35,481 nucleotides of DNA from Ruminococcus sp. (GTDB lineage Bacteria; Bacillota; Clostridia; Oscillospirales; Ruminococcaceae). The translations under genes were made by a program, and so were the position numbers. Shown here one piece after another: positions 15,172 through 23,716 of this stretch. The notes beneath the pieces are model-generated. The model saw only the letters and a list, made by a program, of their open reading frames with translations, searched no databases and was not told the DNA's origin. The stretch spans positions 1 to 35,481 of the forward strand of contig JAETQO010000038.1 in the NCBI GenBank assembly GCA_021770655.1, read 5' to 3'. Positions within the stretch are counted from its first letter, which is position 1. Every line of letters starts with the position of its first letter.

Positions 15172-17139
15172 TCAAACCTCCATTCTCGCCTTGTACTCAA
15201 GGCACAGCATAGTGATATCGTCAAACTGGGGCGCTTCTCCCACAAAGCCGTCGATATCCTCTTTAATTTTCGGCAGCAGCTCGGTGGGTGAAAGATATGA
15301 ATACCGTCCGAGCGTTTCGGTCAGTCTGTCCATTCCGTAAAGTTCGTTATTTGCGTTCGTAGCCTCGGTAACGCCGTCGGTATACTGGAATATTTTATCG
15401 CCGACCTCCAATTGCATTTCACCGCACTTATAGTGCATACCTTCCATGCCAGCAAGAACGAACCCCGCACGTATTTTATAAGGCTCAAATTTTCCGTCCT
15501 TCTTGCAGATGTATGGAATTTCATGCCCTGCGTTTACAAAACGAAAATTACCGTTTACAAGATCGAGAACTCCCTCGAACGCCGTAATGAACAGCCCTTC
15601 GCTGTTGGACTCGCACAGCAGATCATTCACCTCGGTAAACACCTCACCCAGATCCTTATCAGGCTGAGTGTGATCCTTTATCAGCGTTTTGCCTATTACC
15701 ATAAACAGAGCTGCGGGAACACCCTTTCCCGACACGTCCGCCACAACTATCGCCAGATGACGCTCGTCTACCATAAAGAAATCGTAAAAATCACCGCCCA
15801 CCTCTTTGGCGGGGTTCATGGTAGCGTAAATATCCAACTCGTTTCGCTCGGGAAATGCCGGAAATATGCGGGGGAGCATATCGGCCTGTATCTGCGTCGC
15901 CACATTAAGCTCCGCTCCGATACGTTCCTTTTCCGCCGTAACTGTGCGGATATTCAGGACATATTTTTCAATATCTCCCATCATTCGATTAAAATCGTGT
16001 GCCAACTCGCCGATCTCGTCCTTTGTACGTTCCTGTATAAAATTGCACATTTCCTTGAGTTTTTTATTGTCATTGTCTCCCAGGTGATCCTGCCCTGCAA
16101 ACTCACCCACCAATTCCGAAATTTTTTCTATGGGCAAGGTGATCCTGCTTTCAACATACCAAAGTGCAAGTATCGTCACACCGAAAATAATATTAATAGC
16201 AATCCCGACTACCAGATATATATGATTTACAAGAGTAAGCCTTGGGATCTCACCGTTCATTGTCATTGATGTATATGTCGCTTGGAAAACAAACGCAATG
16301 AACACAACCGCCGTAATCAAGAATCCTACGGTGACCTTCGCCTTAATTGAAAACTTCGCCTTCTTTTTTACCGTCATATCTATATCCGACGTAAAAGGAC
16401 GGCAGATATAAATAATAAGCATTAACATAAACACGATCATCATTGGCAGAGTAATATTCGGCTTCATTTCGTTGTCTACGAATTTTGAAAGGCAGAAATA
16501 TCCGATACCGACAGCCGATATAACATAAGGCACGGCGGAGGATATTTTCAGAAAAATCTTCCGGATATGAGTTCTTTCCTTCTTTTTGGGAAAACAAGGA
16601 GTCACCTTCGAGTTGGCAAGTATTGACAGCAAAGGTACTCCAAGGATCATTGCAAAGTCAAAATTATTGAAAAACAGCAGCGGAGCATTTTCGCCCGAAG
16701 AACCAAAGCCCGCCGTTTCAAAAATAAGCATAAGCAGTATTGTCACAAGCAGCGAATTGATAAAAATGACAAAGATAAACTTAATTACGTCCTTCATACT
16801 GCTCAGATTTGGGGAATTTACCTTTCCCTTTGAATTAAACTCCGTATACCACATACGGTACGGCAGGTATGCAAACAGAAAATTCGCAATAAATCCCGTT
16901 ACACATATAAAAAGATTGCTTCCGCCGAGTATATCGGAAATGAGATTTCCTATCGAAATGCCAAGTGCGGCGGGAAGCCCAAACAGTATCCCCAATACCG
17001 GAGGAACAACATTTGCGGGACGTATCTCGGTAACGCCGGGTACAAGCGAAAAAAGATATTTAAAAGGCATGGAAACCGAAAAAAATATCGCCGCACTGAT
17101 AAACATTCTTCTTACAAACGTTAGTATTTCTTTCTTCAT
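15172..17139 (-). CDS. Membrane PP2C phosphatase (SpoIIE/RsbU type) with HAMP
   Basis: This 655-residue protein probably dephosphorylates the STAS protein in response to a membrane signal. Residues 1-220 hold several membrane helices; VPPVLGILFGLPAALGISIG followed by NLISDILGG resembles the transport-type fold of QueT/ECF S components more than a usual sensor. Further helices (about 225-320) lead to a HAMP-like segment (about 325-385) and a coiled coil (TAEKERIGAELNVATQIQAD). The PP2C domain (about 410-650) has NPAKEVGGDFYDFF, VVADVSGKGVPAALFM and GDKIFQYTDGVTEATN, with the metal-binding Asp residues present. An AAGGA site precedes ATG 17139, and the upstream MATE gene ends 10 bases before. 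Confidence 0.9.
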   Translation of the reverse strand: MKKEILTFVRRMFISAAIFFSVSMPFKYLFSLVPGVTEIRPANVVPPVLGILFGLPAALGISIGNLISDILGGSNLFICVTGFIANFLFAYLPYRMWYTEFNSKGKVNSPNLSSMKDVIKFIFVIFINSLLVTILLMLIFETAGFGSSGENAPLLFFNNFDFAMILGVPLLSILANSKVTPCFPKKKERTHIRKIFLKISSAVPYVISAVGIGYFCLSKFVDNEMKPNITLPMMIVFMLMLIIYICRPFTSDIDMTVKKKAKFSIKAKVTVGFLITAVVFIAFVFQATYTSMTMNGEIPRLTLVNHIYLVVGIAINIIFGVTILALWYVESRITLPIEKISELVGEFAGQDHLGDNDNKKLKEMCNFIQERTKDEIGELAHDFNRMMGDIEKYVLNIRTVTAEKERIGAELNVATQIQADMLPRIFPAFPERNELDIYATMNPAKEVGGDFYDFFMVDERHLAIVVADVSGKGVPAALFMVIGKTLIKDHTQPDKDLGEVFTEVNDLLCESNSEGLFITAFEGVLDLVNGNFRFVNAGHEIPYICKKDGKFEPYKIRAGFVLAGMEGMHYKCGEMQLEVGDKIFQYTDGVTEATNANNELYGMDRLTETLGRYSYLSPTELLPKIKEDIDGFVGEAPQFDDITMLCLEYKARMEV

Positions 17140-17149
17140 TTCCTTATCC

Positions 17150-18904
17150 TCACAATACTATTCTGAAATTGTTAAAACCAATGGTTTGTATATAGTCGTA
17201 CTCTTTCGCAACGTTTTTTACAATCCCGATCCCAAGCAGATTAAAGGATTCCTCCTCTGCCGCCTCCAAGGCGGAGCCGGCAGTCTTGGCCGTCGGATCA
17301 AATTCGATAAAGTCGTCCCTTATTCGTATCACAATTTCACCGTCTGTCAGCCGTTCGATTTTCACGTCAACATTATATTTTCTGCTGTCGTTTTTTGACA
17401 TCTGCATTGTGTTGACTACCATTTCTTCCATACATATAGAAATGTAATATGATATTTTCGGAGAAAAATCATACTCATCTCCGAGTTTCTCCACCTCGTT
17501 AAGAAGGCTGTGAACATACTCCTCTTCCAAAGGAATTATTTTAGTAAAAATGATCGTCGAAGAGTCCTCGTCGTGTTTTTCTTTGACTGCCGCTTTTTTG
17601 AACAGCAGCCAGAAAAACATGGTCGCAATGTCCGAAGCCACCAGCCCGAAATATACGGAATAAACGGAATAATTTATCAAACGGACAATAACGCTTATAA
17701 GCGCAATCGGAAAAACGCAGTTATTCATAATTATAATAAGCATGGAGAACATTACGTGCCCCGTACATCTGTAATATGCATTCAAAAACGCAATGACAGC
17801 GGCACTTACGCAATACACAGCCTGTATTCTCACGGAGGTGATAACCGTTTTGGCAAGTTCTCCCTCTCCCGCACCAAGAATTTCGCATATCTGAGGAGCA
17901 AACAATTCCAGAATGAACGTAAGGCATATTCCTATGAGGATAATGGTACGGATTGCGATTTGGGACGTTGTTTTAATATTTTCTTTCTCGCCCTCGCCAA
18001 AGTATATACCGAGCATTGGCTGGACAGCACCCGTAACGCCGTCAAACAGAGCGTATATAAATGTGATTATGTATTTTATGACAGCATATGACGCAACTCC
18101 GTCAACGCCGCCGCACTTTATAAGCGTTCGGTTTATAAATGACGTCAGCAATATCTGAAGCAAAAATATCATAGCCATAGGCGATCCGGGCGATACTATT
18201 GATTTCAGAAGCTTTAAAGAAATTTTTGTTTTTACGATTTTGAATACCGAGGATTTTCTCAGCAAAACCGTTCCCGCAGCAATTGCCGACAGCGTTTGTG
18301 CCAGAACGGACGCTGCGGCTATGCCGGACAAACCTATTTTTAATACCGCCGCAAAAAACACATCGCCAATAAGATTGATCGTTCCGGCGACAATTACGAT
18401 AATCATTGAAACCTTCGGTTTGCTGTCGTTTCTGAGAAAGGTATTTAAAATCGGCGAAAAAACCATGGGAATAAATCCTATCAATATGGGACGAATATAT
18501 CTTTCGGCGTTATCCTGCAAGGCAGGGTCGGTCGCTCCGCAAAGATACATTAGCTCTTTCGTGAATATATTCCCGAGGATCATGACTATCAAGGAAACAA
18601 AAAGTGCAAAAAAACAAGCGTTTGTGAAGATCTCGCCGCATATCTTTTTATTTCCTTTTCCGAGCTGCGTTGATATAAATATTGCCGCTCCCGTACCCAA
18701 AAGCGCGCTGAGAATATTTATCACAAGAATTAGGGGAAGTGCAATGCTCATTGCGGACAGAGCTTCTTTTCCGAGAAAATGTCCCACTATCGCCATATCC
18801 GTCAATGAAATAACCGCCAGCGATACCGATGAAATCATTGTTGGAAAAAGAAACCTGTAAAAGGTTTTCCTAACGATGTCACGGCGCAGAGTATCTTCAT
18901 TCAT
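17150..18904 (-). CDS. MATE transporter fused to RsbW-like ATPase domain
   Basis: This 584-residue protein has an N-terminal MATE exporter (about 1-445, twelve membrane segments; ISLTDMAIVGHFLGKEALSA and the second-half GAVQPMLGIYFGEGEKENIK are typical). Residues about 450-584 form a cytosolic HATPase domain: N-box YYISICMEEMVVNTMQMS, G1 RIRDDFIEFDP, G2 NLLGIGIVKNVAKEYDY, and terminal NNFRIVL. ATP motifs are fairly well kept. Fusion of a drug/metabolite exporter to an anti-sigma-like kinase domain is unusual. It suggests that the exporter itself is a client or kinase of the partner-switching module encoded around it. The ribosome site before ATG 18904 (AAAGGA) is somewhat distant. Confidence 0.88.
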   Translation of the reverse strand: MNEDTLRRDIVRKTFYRFLFPTMISSVSLAVISLTDMAIVGHFLGKEALSAMSIALPLILVINILSALLGTGAAIFISTQLGKGNKKICGEIFTNACFFALFVSLIVMILGNIFTKELMYLCGATDPALQDNAERYIRPILIGFIPMVFSPILNTFLRNDSKPKVSMIIVIVAGTINLIGDVFFAAVLKIGLSGIAAASVLAQTLSAIAAGTVLLRKSSVFKIVKTKISLKLLKSIVSPGSPMAMIFLLQILLTSFINRTLIKCGGVDGVASYAVIKYIITFIYALFDGVTGAVQPMLGIYFGEGEKENIKTTSQIAIRTIILIGICLTFILELFAPQICEILGAGEGELAKTVITSVRIQAVYCVSAAVIAFLNAYYRCTGHVMFSMLIIIMNNCVFPIALISVIVRLINYSVYSVYFGLVASDIATMFFWLLFKKAAVKEKHDEDSSTIIFTKIIPLEEEYVHSLLNEVEKLGDEYDFSPKISYYISICMEEMVVNTMQMSKNDSRKYNVDVKIERLTDGEIVIRIRDDFIEFDPTAKTAGSALEAAEEESFNLLGIGIVKNVAKEYDYIQTIGFNNFRIVL

Positions 18905-18934
18905 CAGAAAGCAGATCCTTTCTTTGGTTCTAAT

Positions 18935-20230
18935 TCACAAGGAGGGAGAGATTTCCTTAAGGTAACACCGCACAACTATTGTGTGCGGATAACGCAGAAA
19001 ATTTTTCGTTAGATTGTATAGAAACGACGCAGGAATACTTGTGTCTTTCAAGGAGTTTCTGTGCAAGATAAGTCCGTCCTCATCAATAAGCGTTTTAAAT
19101 TCCTCCGACGCCCCCAAAAGATGCATTCCGTCCGAAAGATGGTGAGTACACATTATTTCCGCAAGCATAAGCATCTCCAGAAAAACAAGATCGATCATTC
19201 GGTCGGTTAGACTGATAACATTTTTTCGGAAGAAGTTTATGGGCATTCCGTCGGCAAACAGAAAAATATGCTTTTTCTTTCCGTTTCCGATAAGCCCGTA
19301 AAGCGTATAATACTCCTGTTTTTCTTCGGTAATCAGCCTTATGCCGCTGATATTTTTCTTTCCCAGTGCAATCTCAATAAGCAGGATAAATTCATAATTT
19401 TTTGATGACGCACTGGCAAGATAAAGATTTTCTGCCTCTCCGTCCATAAACGCCCGAAGCATCTCTTCCGAAAAAATACTGCTGCCCACGCACCCAATAA
19501 GCACGGTATCCTTTCGGAACATATTCGGAGAAACATCTGAAAACACTTTGCACATATCTCTTTCAGCGGTTTTTCTTATCGTTTCATCGATGTCAAAAAC
19601 CGAAATATTGCAGGAATAAGAACCGAGTGATTTAAAAACGCTTCTTCCAACGATTCCGTACCCTACTATAAGCACGTTCCCAAAATTGAGAAAGGTATTC
19701 GCAGAGTATAAGAAAAGGCTTAACTCTTCAACAATACGCTGGCCTATGAAAATTGATTCAAGGTTCATTTTGACCTTTGAACGGGCAACGCTTGCACATG
19801 GAAAGCCAAGCCCGTTTTTATTACTATGAGACAGCGTTCTGCGTGTTCCCGACGTCGTCTGTTCAACTACGCCCAATACACTGCCCTCAAGGCTCGGATA
19901 TTTGCGGACAGCACGAACATACACAGGAAGAAAATAGCCGCCGTCCTCAATAACGATTATTTTTTTCCCGTTTTCGACCGCAGGAATTACAGCGTCCGAC
20001 AGCACACGTTCTATCTGCTCCTCTACAAGCTCCTGAAACGAGCGATACGTTTTATATTCCGCAGCCCCGTCATAAATGACCGGAATAAAAAAGACCTTGC
20101 CGAAAACATTCTCCAGGAAGGTATTAAAGCGGTAAGAATTGTCAACATCGTGATTGATATGTAAAAGGACAATATCTTCGTGCTTTTTTAAATTCTGAGT
20201 ATATTCCCGTAAAAGCGGCATATTGTTCAT
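18935..20230 (-). CDS. S-adenosylhomocysteinase-like NAD protein, C-terminus replaced by MITE
   Basis: This 431-residue frame resembles S-adenosylhomocysteine hydrolase: IVIEDGGYFLPVYV, GVVEQTTSGTRRTLS (cf. EETTTGVHR), and an NAD-binding Rossmann site VLIVGYGIVGRSVFKSLG, then VLIGCVGSSIFSEEMLRAF. At the catalytic Lys/Asp region of true enzymes it has SVARSKVKMN, so the usual residues seem replaced and hydrolase activity is doubtful. From about residue 388 the reading frame enters MITE copy 4, and the last ~43 residues (LHRNSLKDTSIPASF... to the stop) are element- or flank-encoded. The native 3' end is lost, so the protein may be inactive or may keep its NAD core. GGAGGACAG precedes ATG 20230. 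The role in the operon is unknown. Confidence 0.7.
   Translation of the reverse strand: MNNMPLLREYTQNLKKHEDIVLLHINHDVDNSYRFNTFLENVFGKVFFIPVIYDGAAEYKTYRSFQELVEEQIERVLSDAVIPAVENGKKIIVIEDGGYFLPVYVRAVRKYPSLEGSVLGVVEQTTSGTRRTLSHSNKNGLGFPCASVARSKVKMNLESIFIGQRIVEELSLFLYSANTFLNFGNVLIVGYGIVGRSVFKSLGSYSCNISVFDIDETIRKTAERDMCKVFSDVSPNMFRKDTVLIGCVGSSIFSEEMLRAFMDGEAENLYLASASSKNYEFILLIEIALGKKNISGIRLITEEKQEYYTLYGLIGNGKKKHIFLFADGMPINFFRKNVISLTDRMIDLVFLEMLMLAEIMCTHHLSDGMHLLGASEEFKTLIDEDGLILHRNSLKDTSIPASFLYNLTKNFLRYPHTIVVRCYLKEISPSL
18960..19074 (-). repeat. MITE-like element, copy 4 (truncated, inside a gene)
   Basis: The sequence starts AGGTAACACCGCACAACTA after TA (18958-18959) and follows the complete copies up to GTGCAAGATAA at ~19074, where it changes abruptly to the SAHH-like gene. 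The ~60 bases of the other end, with its inverted repeat, are missing. It is in the same orientation as copy 2, and its minus strand is read in frame as the tail of the SAHH-like gene. Confidence 0.85.
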
Positions 20231-20356
20231 ATCTGTCCTCCAATATAGAATTATTTGTTATGTTTATATTGCCACTCAGTACCGACAGTGCACACGGCAG
20301 AAACTCTTTACAGAACGCCTTTTTCAGAAATAGTTCGTTTTGTCTGAACTCAATTT

Positions 20357-21775
20357 TTACTCCGATTTTCCTTTTGATTTTGCACACTTCACGGTATACA
20401 GTGCAAAGCACGCCGCCGCAAAGCATATGCCTATTGGGTACGCTATCGCCGAGGATATTTTAAACCCCTCGTCCGCCATTAAAATGTAAGTGCAGGAAAC
20501 CGCCGACATAAATGCCGCAGGCAGCGCGCACATCATCGAGTACCAACGTTTTTCCGCGTTGCGGACAAGGTACATTGCTGCTGCCCAGAGCGTTATCATC
20601 GCGAGCGTCTGATTACTCCACGAAAAATATCTCCATACAACGTCAAAATCAAGCTGAGTAAGCACCGCACCTACAACAAGCAGCGGTATCGTCACGGAAA
20701 TACGTTTGGAAAGCTTTGACTGATCGATCCTGAACCAGTCGGCGATAGTGAGCCGTGCACTTCTGAATGCGGTATCGCCTGATGAAACGGGACAGACCAC
20801 TACCCCGATTATCGCCATTGCACCGCCCGCTATTCCAAGCAGCGACACGGAAATATCATACACAACTCCCGATTGCCCCATCTCCGCAAGCGCATTCTGC
20901 AATCCGCCCGTTGCGCCGTAGAATGCCACTCCCGCCGCAGCCCACACAAGTGCGATAACGCTTTCGGAAATCATTGCTCCGTAAAAAACGCGTCTGCCGT
21001 GCTTTTCGGACTTTATGCACCGAGCCATCATCGGAGACTGCGTTGCATGAAATCCCGAAATAGCGCCGCATGCAACGGTTATGAACATAAACGGAAACAC
21101 AGGCTTGTCACTGGGGTGGAGGTTTGCAAGCTGAAGCTCCGGAATATGATAACCGCCGACGCCAAGACCTATCATAATTCCCACAGCCATAACGATCAAC
21201 ACACCGCCGAATATCGGATAAAGCTTTCCTATCAGCTTATCGATCGGCAGAAGCGTGGCAAGAAAATAATAAACAAGTATCACCGCAACCCAGAAAAGCG
21301 TGTTCGCCCAATCCGGAGTAAGCCTTGCCAGAAGTGCGGCAGGACTTGTGGTAAACACCGCGCCCACCAGTATCAACAGTATCACGGAAAACACACGCAT
21401 GATCTGTTTTGCGGCTTTTCCGAGATACTTTCCCACGATCTCCGAAACGGACACTCCGTTCATTCTCACCGAGATCATTCCGCTCATATAGTCGTGCACC
21501 GCCCCGCCGAGTATCGAGCCGAACACTATCCACAAAAAAACTACGGGACCGAATACCGCACCCATAAGCGCACCGAAAATAGGTCCGGTACCTGCGATAT
21601 TCAGCAGCTGCACCAAAAAGACGCGCCAAGTTTTCATCGGGATATAGTCCACACCGTCGGGGTGCTCTATTGCAGGAGTAGGACGGTCATCGGGGCGGAA
21701 AACGTGCTCGACAAGCTTTCCATACAGAAAATATCCCGCCAAAAGAATTATTATAGCAACTATAAAGGTTATCAT
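20357..21775 (-). CDS. cstA: CstA-family carbon-starvation transporter
   Basis: This 472-residue, multi-spanning membrane protein belongs to the CstA/BtsT family, whose studied members import pyruvate or peptides. Family marks are the early AGTGPIFGALMGAVFGPVVF followed by GSILGGAVHDYMSGMISVR, the middle FHATQSPMMARC, and VVCPVSSGDTAFRSARL. It is shorter than E. coli CstA, like many Firmicute homologues. The start ATG 21775 abuts the TAA of the lipoprotein gene with GAGGG upstream. In other bacteria such transporters are controlled by LytTR-type two-component systems, and one is encoded divergently at 24266-26343. Confidence 0.9.
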   Translation of the reverse strand: MITFIVAIIILLAGYFLYGKLVEHVFRPDDRPTPAIEHPDGVDYIPMKTWRVFLVQLLNIAGTGPIFGALMGAVFGPVVFLWIVFGSILGGAVHDYMSGMISVRMNGVSVSEIVGKYLGKAAKQIMRVFSVILLILVGAVFTTSPAALLARLTPDWANTLFWVAVILVYYFLATLLPIDKLIGKLYPIFGGVLIVMAVGIMIGLGVGGYHIPELQLANLHPSDKPVFPFMFITVACGAISGFHATQSPMMARCIKSEKHGRRVFYGAMISESVIALVWAAAGVAFYGATGGLQNALAEMGQSGVVYDISVSLLGIAGGAMAIIGVVVCPVSSGDTAFRSARLTIADWFRIDQSKLSKRISVTIPLLVVGAVLTQLDFDVVWRYFSWSNQTLAMITLWAAAMYLVRNAEKRWYSMMCALPAAFMSAVSCTYILMADEGFKISSAIAYPIGICFAAACFALYTVKCAKSKGKSE

Positions 21776-22198
21776 TTAATTACTACCCTCGCGCAGTTCA
21801 AATGCCGCACTGCTTTCCTGTATCAGAACGGACTTCAGATTAAGCTCTTTCTTCGCTGTATCGGCAATATCGTCAACGTCGCTTTTTTCCATATACACCA
21901 AGAAGTAAACAAGGGTGACGTTTTCAACGGATTTTCCGTTCTCGGTATATGCACCGTAGGTGGTATACTCGGTGTAGCCCAGACCTTTGTCGGTGATGAT
22001 CTTGCGGATAGCTTTGCTGGCGTCCTCGGTCGGCACCTCTTGCTTATTCGTTTCGGCATCGTTCAAACCGAAAGATACCATATAATATTTTTCCGTGCCG
22101 CTTTCCGTTTCACTTTTCTGACACCCCGAAAACAGTACAACAAGTGCCAGCGTCGTCAGTATTATCGTCAGTGTTAAAAATATTTTTAATTTTTTCAT
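21776..22198 (-). CDS. Small lipoprotein of unknown function
   Basis: This 140-residue protein has a clear lipoprotein signal: MKKLKIFLTLTIILTTLALV and a lipobox LFSGC at about residue 24. The mature domain, about 110 residues, has an alternating pattern (YYMVSFGLNDAETN, TEYTTYGAYTENGKSVENVT, LVYFLVYMEKSDVDDIADTAK) suggestive of a small alpha/beta sensor-like fold, possibly similar to DUF3574-type proteins; I cannot name it with confidence. ATG 22198 is chosen because a signal peptide starts there and GAGGACGAAGG precedes it; the frame stays open for 61 more codons upstream. Its stop abuts the CstA start, so the two products may work together. Confidence 0.7.
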   Translation of the reverse strand: MKKLKIFLTLTIILTTLALVVLFSGCQKSETESGTEKYYMVSFGLNDAETNKQEVPTEDASKAIRKIITDKGLGYTEYTTYGAYTENGKSVENVTLVYFLVYMEKSDVDDIADTAKKELNLKSVLIQESSAAFELREGSN

Positions 22199-22386
22199 TC
22201 CTTCGTCCTCGCATTCTGTTTTAATCAATAAGCTTACGCAGCTTTTTAAGCTCCGACATGAGGCTGCTTTACATAGCTGTATGAAATATCTGTCATACTC
22301 GCTATCTCTTTCAGAGCTGCGCTGTTTTATTTGTTCGTCAAACCAACCCATTATTACGTTTTTGCATTCTGTTCCGATCAATAAAT
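22199..22386 (-). pseudogene. Gene remnants between acyltransferase-like and lipoprotein genes
   Basis: This 188-base stretch is read open on the minus strand and contains MGWFDEQIKQR (from 22351), which from memory resembles the start of NHLM/NHLP-type bacteriocin export ATPases. A second frame gives ALKEIASMTDISYSYVKQ, helix-turn-helix-like, ending in another frame as KKLRKLID and a stop. None has a ribosome site. A 28-base imperfect direct repeat containing GCATTCTGTT and ATCAATAA occurs at ~22203 and ~22358, framing the stretch. I read it as deletion debris; the identification is weak. Confidence 0.3.
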
Positions 22387-23685
22387 TCAGGGCAATTCAA
22401 GAGAAGCAATGTTTTTTACTCTGTAATTGCTGACGCTGTAGGACAGCCCCGCCTCGTTCAGCGTGTTCAAAAAGGCGTTTATGTATCTGTCGGTCCTCGT
22501 TACCTGATTGAGCGTAATATAGAACATATTGCCTATCGCGTTTATTTCAACAAGCAGGTTGCCGAAGAGCACGGTGTTCATTGACCTTACGAACCTGTTC
22601 ATCACGCCAAAATCGGTCTGACCCACATAGCTTACGTTATACGTATCCTTGCAGCCCTTGGTAAATATTCCTTCGCTGAGGCAGAATTTTCTCTTTTCCT
22701 CAACGGTTTTCAGCCGATCGACTTTTTCATAATACTCAAGCGTTTTTTTCATCTCAATGACCGAATTTTCCGGCTGGGACTGCAGCATTATCATTCCTCT
22801 TGTTATCGTTCCCAGCTTGTCGACCGGCATGTCGAGGTAACGCCGCTTGTAGCTGATATGCAGCGCCCTGCTTATCGAATGATATGCGTTGGGACAACCG
22901 ACGGCGTCTCTGAAATTACAGGCGACACCTGCCGAGAAAACATTTTCCTCACCGGGAAGCAGCGGAGCAAGCGCCTTAAACATAAACACGGCAACGATCG
23001 CCGCAGGGCTCGCGTCATTTGAGTGAACATATTTCATAAGTTCTCTCTGCTTCATGCTTATGCAATAATATCCGTCACCCTTAGGATCGGGGTCTTTCAC
23101 CGCATGTATGTAATCATCGGCAGGGAAATATCCCATTTCGGGCTTACTGTATAAGCTGAGATCGGATTCAGGCAGACTGTCTTTTGTCGGGAAATCAAAT
23201 TCTCCCGGAAAAAACTCCGAAACGGCGGTATCGTCCTTCTCGACACCGATCTCCTCGCCGTGTGTTCTGATGAGATACTGATACAGCACGGACTTTATAA
23301 AAGGTATATATCCCGCCGCATCGGTGATGCTGTGGCTTACGTTGAAATAGATCGTATCATTGGCGTAGTCTACATAATTAAGATGGTAATTGACCTCCTT
23401 TGAACCGAGCGGCGCCGCCGGAATTTTTGTTTTCATGACTGCGACGGGAAGCTCGTTCGGTATAAAAGCATAGCTTCCGTTTACATTTTTTACGCGAACA
23501 GAAAAATAAGGATAGCGTTTTATCGCCTCGTTTACCGCCTCGTATAAAACTTCCCCGCTGATATCCTCGGTCAACTCCAAGACAAATCTTATGTTCGTGT
23601 TTGCCGGCGTGCTGTCTCTCCTTTCATAGAGCAAATAGGTATCGGGCTTCATTATTTCGGTAAGCTCCGTTTCACTAAGCTTCAT
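22387..23685 (-). CDS. Condensation/acyltransferase-superfamily protein
   Basis: This 432-residue protein belongs to the CoA-dependent acyltransferase/condensation superfamily (wax-ester synthase, alcohol acetyltransferase, NRPS condensation). The catalytic HxxxDxxG motif is VSHSITDAAGY (about residues 118-128). The N-terminal half carries LEGLT-like strands (FVLELTEDISGEVLYEAVNE AIK region), and the C-terminal half a second lobe (NTVLFGNLLVEINAIGNMFY). No carrier-protein or adenylation gene is nearby. It lies in the partner-switching operon, 31 bases after the STAS gene. The substrate is unknown; transfer of an acyl group to a lipid or small molecule is the family expectation. ATG 23685 is chosen for the GGAGG before it. 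Confidence 0.75.
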   Translation of the reverse strand: MKLSETELTEIMKPDTYLLYERRDSTPANTNIRFVLELTEDISGEVLYEAVNEAIKRYPYFSVRVKNVNGSYAFIPNELPVAVMKTKIPAAPLGSKEVNYHLNYVDYANDTIYFNVSHSITDAAGYIPFIKSVLYQYLIRTHGEEIGVEKDDTAVSEFFPGEFDFPTKDSLPESDLSLYSKPEMGYFPADDYIHAVKDPDPKGDGYYCISMKQRELMKYVHSNDASPAAIVAVFMFKALAPLLPGEENVFSAGVACNFRDAVGCPNAYHSISRALHISYKRRYLDMPVDKLGTITRGMIMLQSQPENSVIEMKKTLEYYEKVDRLKTVEEKRKFCLSEGIFTKGCKDTYNVSYVGQTDFGVMNRFVRSMNTVLFGNLLVEINAIGNMFYITLNQVTRTDRYINAFLNTLNEAGLSYSVSNYRVKNIASLELP

Positions 23686-23716
23686 ATGCACCTCCATGTT
23701 TATTCAGTGTTATTCG

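Noticed and set aside
15412-16269. 285-residue open frame on the plus strand
   Set aside because: Antisense to the PP2C phosphatase gene, no family motif, no ribosome site.
20873-22177. 434-residue open frame on the plus strand
   Set aside because: It lies antisense to cstA and the lipoprotein gene, is rich in His/Arg/Cys without domain signature, and is a codon-bias shadow of a well-supported gene.
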